The notes: generated by a model not told the origin, from the letters alone. Shown: positions 35,101 to 36,817, numbered from the stretch's first letter. The stretch is 36,817 bases of DNA from Bacteroides sp. (GCA_023662825.1 JAMPIH010000017.1:1-36817), one strand, 5' to 3'. Made by a program: numbers and translations.

Positions 35101-36817
35101 GGTAATGTGGTTAGCTTGCATCCTACGAAGACTACAACATATAGGGTTACTCAGTTGCAAAGTGCCAATCCGAGATGTAGCAGCACTAATGTGGAAGACA
35201 CCGTAACGGTGGTGGTTCGCGACCGCATCCTGGTGGAAACGGCGGGTGACACTAATATCTGCGAGATTACCGATGTCAAGGTGGGCGTTACCAAGGTATC
35301 GCAGAACGTACACCGCTACGAATGGATCGACAGCGCCACCGGCAGCGTGGTAAGCACCGACAGCGCGTTCATGATGCGGGCCGTTTCCGAAAACCATACC
35401 TATTACCTTACCGTATGGAACGACAGTACCGGCTGCTCCGACCGCGACACCCTGCACCTTACCTATGGCGGTAACCTTTACAAGCTGAACTTCTACGACA
35501 CGACGGTTTACCGTGGAACCACCATCGATGTGGTGGTGAGCGGTCCGTGGCCTGCCGACAAGCCTGCCGACTGCCCGTACGAATGGTTCAACAATACGGA
35601 TACCGTAACCATCTGCAATACCGACAGCATCTGGCACCTGAAGGCTGAAAAAGACGCTTACTATACGCTTTACCTGCGTGGCGGTGAAACCGAATGCTAC
35701 AATAACCTGAACGTTAAGGTTATCGGTCTGAACCTGCACGACACGGCGGTTTGCGACTACTGTCCGACCGAAATAGGCATCGATTCGGTGGAACTGGATT
35801 ACGTGGAATGGATCTATCTGGATACCTTGCGCTTTACGTCCAGTCATACCGATCCAGTGGAAATGAGTTTCTGTTTCGATGATACGGTTAAGAACAAGCA
35901 TCAGGTAATTACAGATTCGCTCTATTACCATGCCTATGTGATTCCGTATCCCTACAAGGTTAAGGAAAGCGATACCGTTCCCGCCGGTCCGTTCTGCGAC
36001 ACCATCTATTCCGAACCGCGCATCGAACTGGCATACGACGGCAAGCGTCCAGCCACCCACGGCACCAAGACCGAAGACATCGACGTCTACAAGGAATTCT
36101 TGCATTGGAACAAGGTAGAGGTGGTATGCCAAGAAGCCGCTCCCGGCAAGAAATTCGTCTGCGACACCTTGTTTGCGGTACTTACTTTTGCTGATTTTCA
36201 AGGAACAACTATTATCCGTTTAGACGAAGGGGTTCTTGTAAATTGTCGAGAAGTTGATAGCATCTGCCGGATTGTTGGAACGGAAGACCATCTGAATGAT
36301 TTGCAAGGATATGATACCGTAACGGTTGTTTTGGATTGTTCGGTTGTTGACCCGCCGATAGGGAATGTGGTGGTTTGTGATACGATCTATACCTTGATCA
36401 ATATAGGAACCAAGGTTAAGAAGAATTATGTTCGTGATCAAGCGACAGTAGTTAATTGTCGTGAACTAATGGAAGGTTGTGAGGTGACATATGCGGTAGA
36501 AAGGGCTATTGATAATAGTCAAGAAGTTGTTACGGCCGAAATTACCTGCAATGGATTACCAGAACCTCCGGTTCCCGGGGTGAGAATGATTTGTGATACT
36601 ACGTACACACTGATCAACATCGGTACGAAGGTTAAGAAGAATTATGTTCGTGACGAGTTTACGGTTGATAATTGCCGGGAAGTAACAGATGATTGTGATG
36701 TAACGTATACTGTTGAACGCGCTATTGATAATAGTTATGAAATGGTTACGGTAGAGGTTGTATGTTCGGAAGTGGCGCCTCCGACGGAGCCGGAAAAGCC
36801 GACGGAACCAGGGGTGA
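5155..36817 (+). CDS. Giant SprB-like/Ig-repeat surface adhesin, 3' end beyond window
   Basis: One frame runs from TTG 5155 to the last base without a stop: 10,554 codons, incomplete. The previous in-frame stops are TAA 5143 and TAG 5149; TTG 5155 is the first start codon and gives a basic n-region (MKLGKLDIRKW) plus a hydrophobic core, with GGTAGG just upstream. Order: signal peptide (1-26), acidic/Pro-rich segment, twelve GG-I-G-D-G motifs (about 152-388), then about 10,000 residues of Ig-like domains. These typically show CxGD near the start, WYxNG in the middle and NGC before the last strand. SprB-type repeats, four lectin-like modules and a 72-residue tandem are embedded. SprB of Flavobacterium johnsoniae, a gliding adhesin of about 6,500 residues exported by the T9SS, is the nearest architecture I know. 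A cell-surface adhesin is inferred; the sorting domain (T9SS CTD or CHU_C type) would lie downstream. Confidence 0.9.
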   Translation, partial: MKLGKLDIRKWVVAGLCVAGVAVGSATVGRLSSLRESREDVALSAADPAFLPNLYASLSVSSGEPVLYPQLEDFDIPLPEPASGNYIVPLEPSLPPLPGDADMFAEPDPLMDMAPFRLASNVKWNNQGNAVGGDGMAAAISAMPVSGAPYKGGIGEGTSNANNTVIYKPIYLGGIGDGRSSSAMPIIYKPTYLGGIGDGHHSASMPIIYKPTYLGGIGDGHHSASMPIIYKPTYLGGIGDGHHSASMPMIYKPTYLGGIGDGHTTAGTPMIYSTVYLGGLGDGHTTAFMPEIPAPPFVGGIGDGHTTASMPEIPAPPFVGGIGDGHITATMPTLPSPPFMGGIGDGHHSKAMDQPKPWPYMGGIADGHVSMQVPGIFYPLYVGGQSDGFAKRGLPCDTTKYQIYADSAICIGDTLFLETDSVPSASYIWRGPDGWRGDGMRVNRPGFTAKMAGTYTVTIDPGCADAEDLPMAMKVIEAIIPDPVYAVIDSIVPNMPYERMCFGDSAVFAVHGFGWGDSALFDWRINGNSIGEPTHDSVVLLAGIDDGFNVTVAVYSSLSCVDARPYVTKPIRTAVDEKKTVNVKIACDIDQSLDSIVVCRGYPVRFSSSYVNQGDDPRFIWLRNNDTILNGTQDYIVLDSLKDGDSIRMLLISSIRCVDCRPKVSNTIRFTVKDQPVLKVPGTQEINLGESVTLGVGGGSEQAEYTWSPCASSCKGDTVVASPRTSTRYKVTLTEPWRCQVEDTIWVEVFTDVRILNHAQPTTVCDSSQAKFEVKASGAELSFDWQVDQGDGVWRTIKDMPKPNPYSEVQASGFTSVLYVGLPKKDSVNATISQLNLSMNNYKYRCRVSGVTDKTQKRDTLYSNDPEKFYGTARLFINPLQTAYGTISFNTKDTVCEGTPVTFTLKTQNSLAANYSINWLVNGVSKQTGRGMTYTLPKDLSKDSTLIQALITTGYACPSENPEPTETVMMPAFKNPQVHSGADGTVIVQYNTRDTLRGKVVSTGMKPGEDQKLVYAWTPANKIEGATDQLKALTTPVQVPVTYTFAATNAHGCKGEHSHIVSLKGGKLSASVVNITACENDTVRPTVTPWGGSGIYSFAWTALPQNGTPADPNFVSADTSVLTLVSPVGVTDYRVRVSDGVDSVVKTIRVTVNKRMLSQPVLVGDTNYCANTTNTFKLRVQNDAYAGRVSMYRWYVNDTLDARFDGSIEYSSIPKDGSRVHCEVTVGYACPAENPVNTPKVGIHIFPIPELTKITGDTTICPGTSIQLSVTGKKIDSLSWTPKDEIVTGANATSASQTVIAKPSVSTVYNIGLFTNKGCVVNYKVNVNVHPVTAATTQSPTIYACESGEARLPVKTSGVDLVYDWQKLDGGSWNSVTNTTKYGDLNTPQLLVRDVALTEDGDQYRLHVSGLCQPDSTSAPITLHVIDSVYFDIELVDTPRCENDPAKIRFITNLKGLEKKIDVVIKGSYGTRSYITRDSVYTIRAVYPNDRVQAYLTPQGIIAQCVTPNPMPSSIIDLGVKEAPSLTYKAVNPKACATNDGSITLNVTRGNLPYTYYFDGEANTNNVFDNLGAGMYVAGVTDNNGCQSKDVEISLRDPNGPVEPVVSNAGFHCAADGLPGFLLLDPKTKKADIKWHSDSRCTNLIHTGDSMAFPTAPGLHTYYLYQQFGNCKSGTVRVDVFVGQMPSIDRIDAVVPSSCDRSDGIISVYATGDTTLEYSIYVPQRFGTNSDFIDLPNATYPVAVRTLAGCTVYDTVELYAYNTPDAPKMLSHDTVYCAGSPRKPLEVRPDRKGAVTWFNDLTLQSVAYRGNPYNINGLKEGDYLFSAVEAVGTCNSKPATVKVKILPAITTGVPDKVYGCKGGWMTVKANDVEGVSYKWYDPSNKLISTTDSIYVKVPDDPKVYVLEATLSVDGYTCDLRQNVTLHYTTDPVYKDTTVCFGDTVVITVPNGIAYEWPDGSTSNTYRVAAGGKNGDKESVPVWVSFDDGCRMQYIYVVSTRLGQPTDVSINKDFELYCSGQKHKLTAKLSKPTVPVTLQWYKDGMDISDANAGTLNIDGLEAGNYTYVVTSTAKEFCTTPRVTSDTVQIRVYETPTVEAGTDIPDVAYGEKTVIGKDADVTGGITPYTYLWTGNGIGSDNDRLTILSNRLYSSTTVTLTATDSVGCSAKDDLKITVIGGPFRISLDKPYDFPMDQFSDVVCLDDSVRLRVKPEGGSGSYQVIWKELFTDGTTSGVLDTLADYIFTAHHSATYKVTVINLTGAGDATAADTLTGTVSLTVNMPPAAGFISTPDTTMCSDTAYTLRLNGYFGDKIAWQYSYDSTIWSALKNNVDSVRLAAGAAQTRQTTYYRVGVSNGVCPMQYAEDFKVLVYEDLNNNIDYQGPDQPLCPEVTDVKFTGNEVTEGGNGTYEYKWQWSKTANGTYVPCPADSGTQGYTWPGRIDSSRYVRRVVISDGCPFFSQSVKVSVYDDSNIGEIEGENYVCIDSVGYLSVPNTTMESYRWEVATDTALASSDWKFISGASGYFYSTDPMKRGDTLFFRAIGQKNGCEPDTTAAFQIIATDPLPVAAFISVDTMAACLNTMVVFHIDSVRFPGNKPSYAWYVNGNELKLPIKQGKDTLAYASKDGRTLYIKNLQPGDSVQGALLSSIGCVTRRVALSEAVKPTIYVPEVYIVSPADDLIFCRRDTVSILADSADFYRWTYFGEGDTALGILHTGSYVYQDTMIKVSPEKPTMYYVEGVDRHGCKGIDSVQLTPEPVIDRTSDTVLCAGNTLTIKAVATSPTKGVTYSWKEVAVADPTTPATLSGALTVNTFKKVAPKDSLTYYIYTVKTSAPRYCTYTDTIRVEVQQNMQPKVDVIYDGTMLPPDTAHIIECEKVEHFFSYQSEWGGDEPKYTWFFNGEAVSNDSLFSDHYPDMVDHSSIYVEMESSRRCVTQRTVKSSQLKVKYTKMPEAVVAINSNKGTSICPSEEVVIFQAHAPTYDTGIFEWYVKRVDSTKFGLVHIGDSLVSTFATGDQVYCVYIAQDSCIKYSPKRSNTLTFTNYKLWKPIVEIIRVDAGREGRGDTVCEMTDVVFQARIADQGTDYRFTWLVDGMEVGDVNKLTLTYGDFIADNDTAYKQNLITARLETNHICAVPSNLNSDDTIVYVQPRRQFGVSIEQDVLQACNSLKYEPVAFTHVYGPLSVSGNTIANNCHDSYWNTGAISQQSIEGNGGVSAYAGTTSFHQMFGLTSRKHVYSYEDIDYAIYFDWGTLRVYENGVHIGSFDGYNTVQKYTVEIADSVVRYLRDGVVFYTSTQRDTVGTYYGGFSLYSLCHPGCSYEPHSQYPNMRAFIEYRSSSIVFGSEVIAPPINRPDYDWLLNDTSFEFGNGSDSLIDHKYNFKPNDVVTLIVRSNDVCMERTVAESNPITVHPTEPGDFLHLADTAYVCLGDSVRLTATGAKAYTWELPVYMDTAAVHDNSIVVWPDHTTTYRVTGFNEDGCSDFKRIVVVVFELPDPDLGPDREACYTDSLYFSVRKGAVPDSVTDRYHRTEWVFMTATDTVFMTSEYDNAIRFVAEESGTLVATMINKFSGCYTVDTLKLTVYPLPLVKMPEDTLEVCISHDLAIFDTAYDQDYKKVNTYTWTPATGLRNGNGYTNGSYKLFNRADTGLFTYYVDVASPKGCHSYDTVYVRNIKQELSLNVDLIRSTVCEGEVPQFILTGQWWDTLATATLYRNGKQVDTYTVGRPGEFQRDTVSYTGTIAHNDRYQFKITSRNQCLVVKEILSAFDTLGVIYTTTLSPTPDSLCIGHDLVLKAQPKQDSNVHYKWTMCNSYEQTVIKFIGATPDTVHETVYINHASFGKDTNTLVVKMPALPTYFMVEADGGHGCVTRDTVYVNIIEADTLWAKAEQSLDSCYNPEMLTPTWDFTSNALIPMAGGQIIKDGAQGHAWTYITSPTKLHGNFMYRYVINGTEGSSMVGINYEGRRHTGCSNWWYNWCGYDADYTFYLSWQNNRPILEIYERGNYIAKYGEYKEGDVLFIIRQSGYISYYHNENLLRRVRERSPEKNFNPEVSMHCPGTAVEPVHYVELQDIELTNSAGTIAAPMTHKWYLNGGLVSRDSVLKVYNVNFTGNHDTLVYEVSGQTKCDGYVTVRDTVAVRSPKGFTPVFLQLSTDSTKCQGRDFTVRAHLVNRSGDVPDSAVRYNWYRGDIMVAGGTRADSIIVTNAGINEYVWAQAYVDTTQHCAFNNIKNPVRSSYLTLPVEPAKSLGVNVDVYPGETVCLFSDVLFNVTQVVSGMADAGDNPTVEWYLNNRLVSTERTYKTDSLQQGDSVYAIVTASTEVSCLDTNRKQTRVVHMNVLPAPVLAAHKDTIVTYNSEANLWAEVIKNWEPGITYEWYPAFDINEPYKATDSATVVRSRIDHYYTVQARNSIGCYSNEASVHVEVLTCPQFILRGSGTKACAGDSAFLYLQVQGFRPYTNNYFWQISHDNGATWRTLDETTDANFGIRVGENSVTLVFSQALAIYDKSQSIFRCAAVATDTMLTCDTVYSRELFLDIVDYTIPVANISGDTSICPRSPVIFTASGAVNPGDYYQWYVNGKMVSGNGNTLQLDSVSANTEISVSTIIRNDQNACVDNAHATDTLNITVLPKPQLVMYPDTSIHIGDTAPVGVRVSDGVAPYTYSWNGLPNTTLFKANVDSTATKNQIFTTIYTVTVTDSNGCSAKGSMTVNIEDTCKLYASIYGPKTICFDSTATFKGLVTGGLQNGDLHYLWKCEPVADTTVITFTGKEFTLTAMMPGEYELTFLVIDSTEYIPEFCPDESHSASATFTFTVAPPKTFHTAIDSLGAVCFGTGGTLTAKAFVDSLPTRIAVSYNWKQHNMFGDVIRQQYSIKSQFDVKKWSDGDWISLTAVLGGNECETGVTAYDTLRPVINPQPGPLKTNRMYVGGLEPCTFDTASIGLSVPIGQKGLVQFTIDGGKTWHNDSLFKPVVDGVYYPGVKYVATGCEYISDTAIEVTIPEPTKMPDVDVLGDNDFCAGSPIDDFVASNGSPDAIVGWYSAQDFDSVLVEGAIGQDRVAYILPDSVKNVLGEHTIYAAQRAGDCKSDFKPFTFNVRERDTAFGLKLKYVRRFKCIADSHPLDVKIMAFFDSINVEGSYEWISLNDGVTITGTGSEIVASVIDSTEIYLTFTYISSCDSTVRTLVHSDTISINVLDPGNDLEEGSVLCINESKVARSLDQSAINDEEFFHYTWYAKRYNADGTYTWSAATGDNAHENYTVLHSYLASVPGKPADYKELTLRRIVSADGCVDTSNEITFYYRPAPLATATLSVLEICPGQDVEAVVNGTDLGTAPYVKWYVDGKRKPAYDTLVANFGALNDGAKIRAVVYPVYDTLCTIVDSIAMDAVVKVVDAIEADVRVEVSDTLFCTSNNTFKAVYNAAYSTDPQYQWFYNGVHVPEADGQATYSRSDVQPGDLVSVTVSATGDCPATPTASSTPVLASHKGATVQGSVQAVIDAELSRLDSVKFQASGAQSYIWQDNNATGSTHVVYAKSGQNVYCVQLHTDGYCDTVLCVSSLVPTAELTIPTVCAIQDVQALVSGTNLGTAPTVDWYVNGNKVSAYDTLVKNLGQLADGTPVTAVVRPDYSALGLPAGTATVDSLVLNGTATVTPSIDGRLALTVSDTLFCNVTNTFTASYNTEYSDKPNYRWYHNGVLMTAANGKNTYSAAVQDGDSVYVWIFAHNDCPASDSVRSEAYRVVKGQTVPARIDVAVNDTLCLGDTLKVTATGAATYVWNDKSTDAVRDFIAVNNPATYTVTAHTDGYCDTTMSVTVVSRVRPANTKLDQKDLTVCGADTVLLSVSRDPSVSVLWNTGSTADTIRYIVPSIKTSDTTFTATFTDAYGCEYGPDAVTVHIRDSRPVNFISDNLGLPDTACWRSKFSAVAKVRPDDKADMYYTWYRSGAYWKSGYNLDSLSLSGVDFPSASPYVITVILQDNGYCLRMRQDTIVDTIVVEQPKEAGINIQSNNHIDNDTLRICVGEPTRLFAAVSNAGPVFADGSHNWYIEWYKNGTFVQRGDTVTFPELAIGSKIYAILYVDTTECNYAINSPVKSRVLTVVSVPQPDVRVDLSLRIDTICSNRDYEVTAAVTNGGTDPTYRWYVNGFLMTTGDERGNTVPIDGPILDIVNIKQQAAQEGTNYDIVCWVKSSMACAADSVRNQGVATLVVFPADTLKVTITPQIDTACAYENGDVVVNMHADVSGMAEGYDVEEPDLQWYVAADENSASTPIAGEKNKDLHYRTKNLTGNEVFSVRAFSKYRCTWNSSLVSEKARIFLWPIRSEAGNNDTARNYAPVTLSTDSATGGSPHWITRGDGHFVKADTSHPTYVLGAKDKLADGVWLVQEVSNRFGCLVADSMYLVISHCDDYTWKTDLQAVTVCHDRPVSLNNGVVAKTNAPDAVKSAEYVLVALASGSRPADTLAVSDSVVFDWSGVVDTTRNLVLIGHINNTDCLYTDTIPVTVLPRNEIAVELTQDGADTCQSYKADTASWEIGGWNMPLHWNLNGGTLNHVHCSNMQRVFSGNYGGANTTVRYVATGNEQSAMIGFNYEGNRAEDLDYGVYFNYGTVNIYHMGHAVEYMPVGTYQAGDVFTIIRSGNQVAFYVDQDNEHKLLRVVDEPESGAGRRVNYALASFRVGSTFNNIWYVNQPATKIGNKITFEPLPGELSYAWSLNDSLVSTDSLWNAEKFHVQDGDKVKLCVSGITECDTVSVCDSLVISAVDVYEPIYLALVRDSANECDGDAFTLTATAYNLPEGVSASDLRYNWYLNGKAVAKGTAGNVYTLDSVHIGDYAYAEAYVPGNICVINNENKPAVSHRVTFPLKENKTLEVALSTNVTVEPAICPDREVVFTANVTNGGSYTVNWFVNGAFRATGDNLSLRSDSTYSVYARVDAKNEAVCLDRDTIYSDTLTVNVLPAPVVEAWADTVVDRGSLVALDGKVVAHADTAMTYHWTGNGIVRNDTLHTSALANSSGVYYLTAYNSIGCASEPDTVFVDVYDCPALTGIGVPDKVCEGDSAVLRVNVSGFKPETNTYTWQISTDNGAAWTDLGAGARYTMSQDRLGAELHIASASTDISAGTAVFRCVVKASDSALAFCPAVITPEMKLNVDVSARNLPTVQIVGQSDFCTDDASVNTVYSVNITPGYEVMWKQNGSGVLEYDGNDHRRGYTVSDGDRVIGVLYNGNACIDRLQISDTLTVHFHPQPSLTAWKDTTIAYGDQAGLHAALANATGSASYSWTPADKVADADTAHTLTANLSESTIFTVEATDSASCTATGRVVVIVSDTCVRKVKLDGPASVCAKETATFTGLVTGGGVVGKYDMVWTVNPPLHTNDGSVLMPDAGATLNISDAVPGDYTVTFTVVDTSAAVRTYCDPDGVIMSDSIKLHIDAPDTLAVSLSSLRDSVCEGETITLVAKGTVNGMADDAAVLTYEWYRIRGGYTTYMGSAADTLRVYDAQDKDVYYVSVSESGDCHVNNHAQSNHDTVTVHPVPPPLKPYQVYAHSHLSCIDDTAFILIDAGLQQNLLYSIDSGATWHAETLFKPLAKGTYHVMVKGEAGCEAAGVQTVYIDVQPEYNFTAPDVVPDSVVTCLADLRPMVAYNDQAGYLAWYADAALTQRLAVGVQDADSMLYVPAVDTPGRYVFYVKKALVDCEGPATEVPYIAGTCDIRLEPAPAGLCPGSDTPLYIVADEATRNISRNWIYQYSEDGKFVDTATVTVSARDRMDTVSVNKPGYYRIVDTTIWNTVMYSNVSEVQQGSYADIDTVFTVTYPIVDAISMCPNKEARISVNGLGSDYYVLWPDSTRGNSYTDKYDTTTDVHVEVKSVIGGCTVDTVIRIIVLPKQLIQLSYNDTTICLKGNQKASLVMPKIMDSGVYPPYTNYDWLYLNGSRYTTGKYDKQDIVAPNGNPRLKLNNLTAGDYTFVAQAYSLKDCPSMPDTVRIHVRRLDFELNPDSLAFCGGESDSISLPAADSISVNGVFMPYVSKLAVGPVVRDSVMAITLYSDVCRATDTLKLHYILPDSLVAELKPVADTCLEITADTMRWNGSTLHTSANGWQSVYAADTIRANAELNYVVSGEEKALVIGLEYVGDARGLWNKPFSIYLSDNGSADARKFYLYENGWEVNYTAMGDYSTGDLFTVRREGGAVEYYHNGSLLRRVEESGSLRSKALRASASTYHHGSAIAAMRIDNLPAPQVGTSLYHRYDDLHYAWFVNGMPAGTDSVLSGDYILVAGDTVVWQVTSYGLCDTAFSADTLVVDTANAYASIGLNLTADNGSVCKGEAVPLTAHITRLPEGVSLNDLRYNWYINGSPVALGSTSATYTYNNVQDGDYARVEAYADSKLCLLNGRNNPALSNTLYFNVDSADQVEFALDVQPGAVVCEGDEPTFSAVASGLKHAPTVEWFVNGVKKGSGNSFSLADAKNGDKVYAVATLNADEECQGGKTLHSDTLTVTVNPVPAVRALADVTVNRGDEVTLTGIVTSGWTPGMAYTWTPSTLTADTVTKVIAHNSTTYTFIAVNAYGCEAEADVRVDVDECAYIAAQSSVHAPAVCVGDSTDFTVNVSGYQADSYTFNWQISADNGNTWGDVSAPMYVNRGMSLHIPAVTSQMNGSLYRAVVTPNAAHSHCDTLYSLPFALTVNTNVRQTNMDIDGMEDLCANNETFTYRMNASVQTGDHFYWYLNDVVVGQDINTLNLTKEQIGKGGILKSVWSMADGACASQEAYADSIEITMGSELSVIAGNDTVIDKNTQAALFAQAVGGTEPYTYTWSPALSATTTGQRTLTQPLATTTVFTVTATGAHGCQAQAQVKVTVMDTCLQDVVISGEQGTGDQTSCQGEQVELQALVSGGMPGNYTINWSITPALAADDYVPVQNNSDLWIRPSVPGVYTIKVTVNDTSALSAEHCDAAHRTVTAQVKLTVTGKDTLAVSLSEPDSVCKNVEFSLTAKATVNGKAANNVSYHWYRIRENVLHDLGMGSATLVPADALDADRYFVVAFSNDNCLADSVAVSDTVESVLYPVPTPLKPSDVVYTPARLCSNDTASIEIKGSYKVSQIKSRWPQTLSYSIDNGATWQTSASFRPLPDAAVYEILVKNQYGCQDAANRLNIKRAPQSTDVWLEAGPDDTIVAGQTFRVHGDTVAADGTPQWTTAGTGMFDNANTLHPVYTPSDADIAAGQVKLYLGVNSSDECPLKDSLTLYILQCGVYEIVRNAGDTAVACEESPYTMIAKLVSTNPALNVPKADYEWRLVDEVFGGYTVEHADSDADSSTWTYQHTMPGLYELYVKTATNCILTDTFQLELQPVPMGEGKIEVRYPGGANAISMCANDTARLVIVDASEQYIYTWPDGSTSDGITDNEYPVTATKDTSVIVKLTSKKGGCEGYDTLEILVDKAFVITLTSNDTTVCPGSEVRLPKISVAGFGAGVPLTDYWWTNVQGDTVDAGAYASQNRPVMRIDRDTVYRGYATTTAKCQSAMAEFKVTVDKYVLALGDTLAICNGEQAKISMPANTKDYTVNGRAFTAASTAAFDFSTAALYRDTVLVVTANSSLGCGYIDTLLVDVLPVPDMNIVNAGACANQPVVLSLPNLDDTDECKWDVRTVSGSYSFTGDSISFKPAAKDSVLYIDLMVTNRLGCKYTKKDTIGVYTWPNLNIHDTTVCEGTPKVELIPDMAKVTAQYRITWLDKGLDTSVKLPNEITHRLSVADTVSHRYYYVVQNRNNGCTDTASVMVNITRLPKLEHKVDDTLCERTTRFVYIYNTSVNWSAAEYLSDGTLSVGSLSPSRGVRSTYTPSTKFWNIGGEVHLRVSAQGQAECKDRTVYDSFKIVYVSPLNVPSIDPKFICLSSEDDARLEVDLTSAYKNMAGMEWILSNTAVVPSLDTANQKYKYTLTYPNPGGDTNVVYNDTLKVWNDVNCTIIRPFRVEFISAPYIAPDTVTICPGDTVSLKVSNPNSTRSAYWFNMETGKRDAMGNVVSLHPTKTTTYRVTQLQSANPRCSSTNVEDTVTVVVRDRILVETAGDTNICEITDVKVGVTKVSQNVHRYEWIDSATGSVVSTDSAFMMRAVSENHTYYLTVWNDSTGCSDRDTLHLTYGGNLYKLNFYDTTVYRGTTIDVVVSGPWPADKPADCPYEWFNNTDTVTICNTDSIWHLKAEKDAYYTLYLRGGETECYNNLNVKVIGLNLHDTAVCDYCPTEIGIDSVELDYVEWIYLDTLRFTSSHTDPVEMSFCFDDTVKNKHQVITDSLYYHAYVIPYPYKVKESDTVPAGPFCDTIYSEPRIELAYDGKRPATHGTKTEDIDVYKEFLHWNKVEVVCQEAAPGKKFVCDTLFAVLTFADFQGTTIIRLDEGVLVNCREVDSICRIVGTEDHLNDLQGYDTVTVVLDCSVVDPPIGNVVVCDTIYTLINIGTKVKKNYVRDQATVVNCRELMEGCEVTYAVERAIDNSQEVVTAEITCNGLPEPPVPGVRMICDTTYTLINIGTKVKKNYVRDEFTVDNCREVTDDCDVTYTVERAIDNSYEMVTVEVVCSEVAPPTEPEKPTEPGV
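5548..6336 (+). repeat. 63-bp (21-aa) tandem repeat, Gly-Asp-rich, 12 motifs
   Basis: Glycine motifs (consensus GG-I-G-D-G) begin at 5608, 5671, 5734, 5797, 5860, 5923, 5986, 6049, 6112, 6175, 6238 and 6301, exactly 63 bases apart each time. A degenerate unit of 60 bases precedes them at 5548. The unit reads roughly GGIGDGHxSxxMPxIYxPxYL. Units at 5734 and 5797 differ by only two bases; outer units diverge (AEIPAPP-type segments at 6000-6110, GGIADG at 6238, GGQSDG at 6301). No indel has accumulated. The strict 21-residue period suggests a solenoid or stacked-turn fold, with the Gly-Asp turn as a possible metal site. It lies between the signal peptide region and the Ig domains, so it would form the N-terminal tip or stem. 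Confidence 0.95.
9748..10440 (+). repeat. SprB-type repeats flanking an Ig-like domain
   Basis: Bases 9748-9939 encode a good SprB repeat: AxNDGSITLNV, then LPYTYYFDG, then NLGAGMYVAGVTDNNGC. Bases 10234-10440 encode a second, weaker one (SDGIISVYATG, LPNATYPVAVRTLAGC). Between them sits an Ig-like domain of the WHSDSRC...GLHTYYLYQQ type common in CHU/SprB proteins. These are the clearest family signatures linking the giant protein to gliding-type adhesins. Confidence 0.7.
14641..15195 (+). other. Embedded lectin-like beta-sandwich module 1
   Basis: About 185 residues starting at a Cys (CNSLKY) differ from the surrounding Ig domains. They contain SVSGNTI, the core IDYAIYFDWGTLRVYENG, then VVRYLRDGVVFYTS. 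The pattern resembles SPRY/LamG-type concanavalin-like modules in secreted bacterial proteins. Fold and ligand are inferred from pattern alone. Confidence 0.55.
16825..17370 (+). other. Embedded lectin-like beta-sandwich module 2
   Basis: This module starts at Cys (CYNPEML) and contains MVGINYEG, a Trp/Cys-rich insert (CSNWWYNWCGY), ILEIYERG and then YKEGDVLFIIRQSG with YYHNENLLRRV. The last motifs align with modules 3 and 4 (GD-x-F-x-I-x-R-x-G, YYxN, LLRxV). It opens higher-order unit A. Confidence 0.6.
16825..20800 (+). repeat. Higher-order repeat unit A (partial)
   Basis: Lectin-like module 2 is followed by domains in the same order as in units B and C: RYNWY (17683), VEWYLNN (about 17998), LPAPV (about 18160), CPQFIL...WQISHDNGATW (18424), DTCK...GPKTIC (19279), and a PLK...FTIDGGKTWH SprB-like domain (19891). 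Offsets from the module start are 858, 1173, 1335, 1599, 2454 and 3066 bases. After about 20140 (a domain shared only with B) the order is lost. Confidence 0.7.
21043..22585 (+). repeat. Two-copy tandem duplication, period about 759 bp
   Basis: Copy 1 (from 21043) and copy 2 (from 21808) encode the same series: IC/VC-x-x-QDV (TGT at 21079 and 21838, exactly 759 apart), LGTAP-x-V-x-WYV, AYDTLV, VSDTLFC, NTF, YNGV/HNGV, then an Ig domain ending HTDGYCDT. Each copy contains three Ig-like domains. Copies have diverged at protein level, so this is not a very recent event. Confidence 0.75.
24673..25182 (+). other. Embedded lectin-like beta-sandwich module 3
   Basis: This module starts at Cys (CQSYKADT) and contains MIGFNYEGN, LDYGVYFNYGTVNIY, YQAGDVFTIIRSG, VAFYVDQ and KLLRVV. 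It is the cleanest match to the shared pattern of modules 2 and 4 and opens higher-order unit B. Confidence 0.6.
27700..27930 (+). repeat. SprB-type repeat in unit B
   Basis: The segment PLKPYQVY...CIDDTAFILIDAG...LLYSIDSGATWH...TLFKPLAKGTYHVMVKGEAGC has the SprB hallmark YSIDxGATW, FxxLxxGTY and GC. Equivalent domains are at 19891 (unit A) and 32272 (unit C). Confidence 0.65.
29317..29805 (+). other. Embedded lectin-like beta-sandwich module 4
   Basis: This module starts at Cys (CLEITADT) and contains VIGLEYVGD, FSIYLSDNG, FYLYENGW, YSTGDLFTVRREGG and VEYYHNGSLLRRVE. It opens higher-order unit C. Confidence 0.6.
32272..32520 (+). repeat. SprB-type repeat in unit C
   Basis: The segment CSNDTASIEIKG, LSYSIDNGATWQ, SFRPLPDAAVYEILVKNQYGC carries the same YSIDNGATW, FRxL and GC signature as the unit B domain at 27700, in the equivalent position. 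Confidence 0.65.
34430..35215 (+). other. AT-rich island inside the GC-rich giant gene
   Basis: The frame stays open and still encodes Ig-like domains (for example ICPGDTVSLKV at about 35000 and TTTYRVTQ), but base composition drops sharply. A hand count of the 60-base row at 34441 gives 22 G+C, against 34 at row 30001. Composition returns to GC-rich at about 35216. This looks like a segment of different age or origin. Confidence 0.6.
35995..36817 (+). repeat. Tandem Cys-Asp-Thr modules, 216-bp (72-aa) period
   Basis: Modules begin with CDT at 35995, 36160, 36376 and 36592. The last three starts are exactly 216 bases apart; the first module is 165 bases. Copies at 36376 and 36592 share YTLINIGTKVKKNYVRD, NCRE, VTYxVERAIDNS and a Pro-rich tail (PEPPVPG; PPTEPEKPTEPG). 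They contain a 26-base identical run at 36413-36438 and 36629-36654. The copy at 36160 is degenerate, though it keeps VNCREV. The tail PGV at the window edge matches the junction before the previous CDT, so further copies probably follow. DNA is AT-rich from about 36181. Confidence 0.85.
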
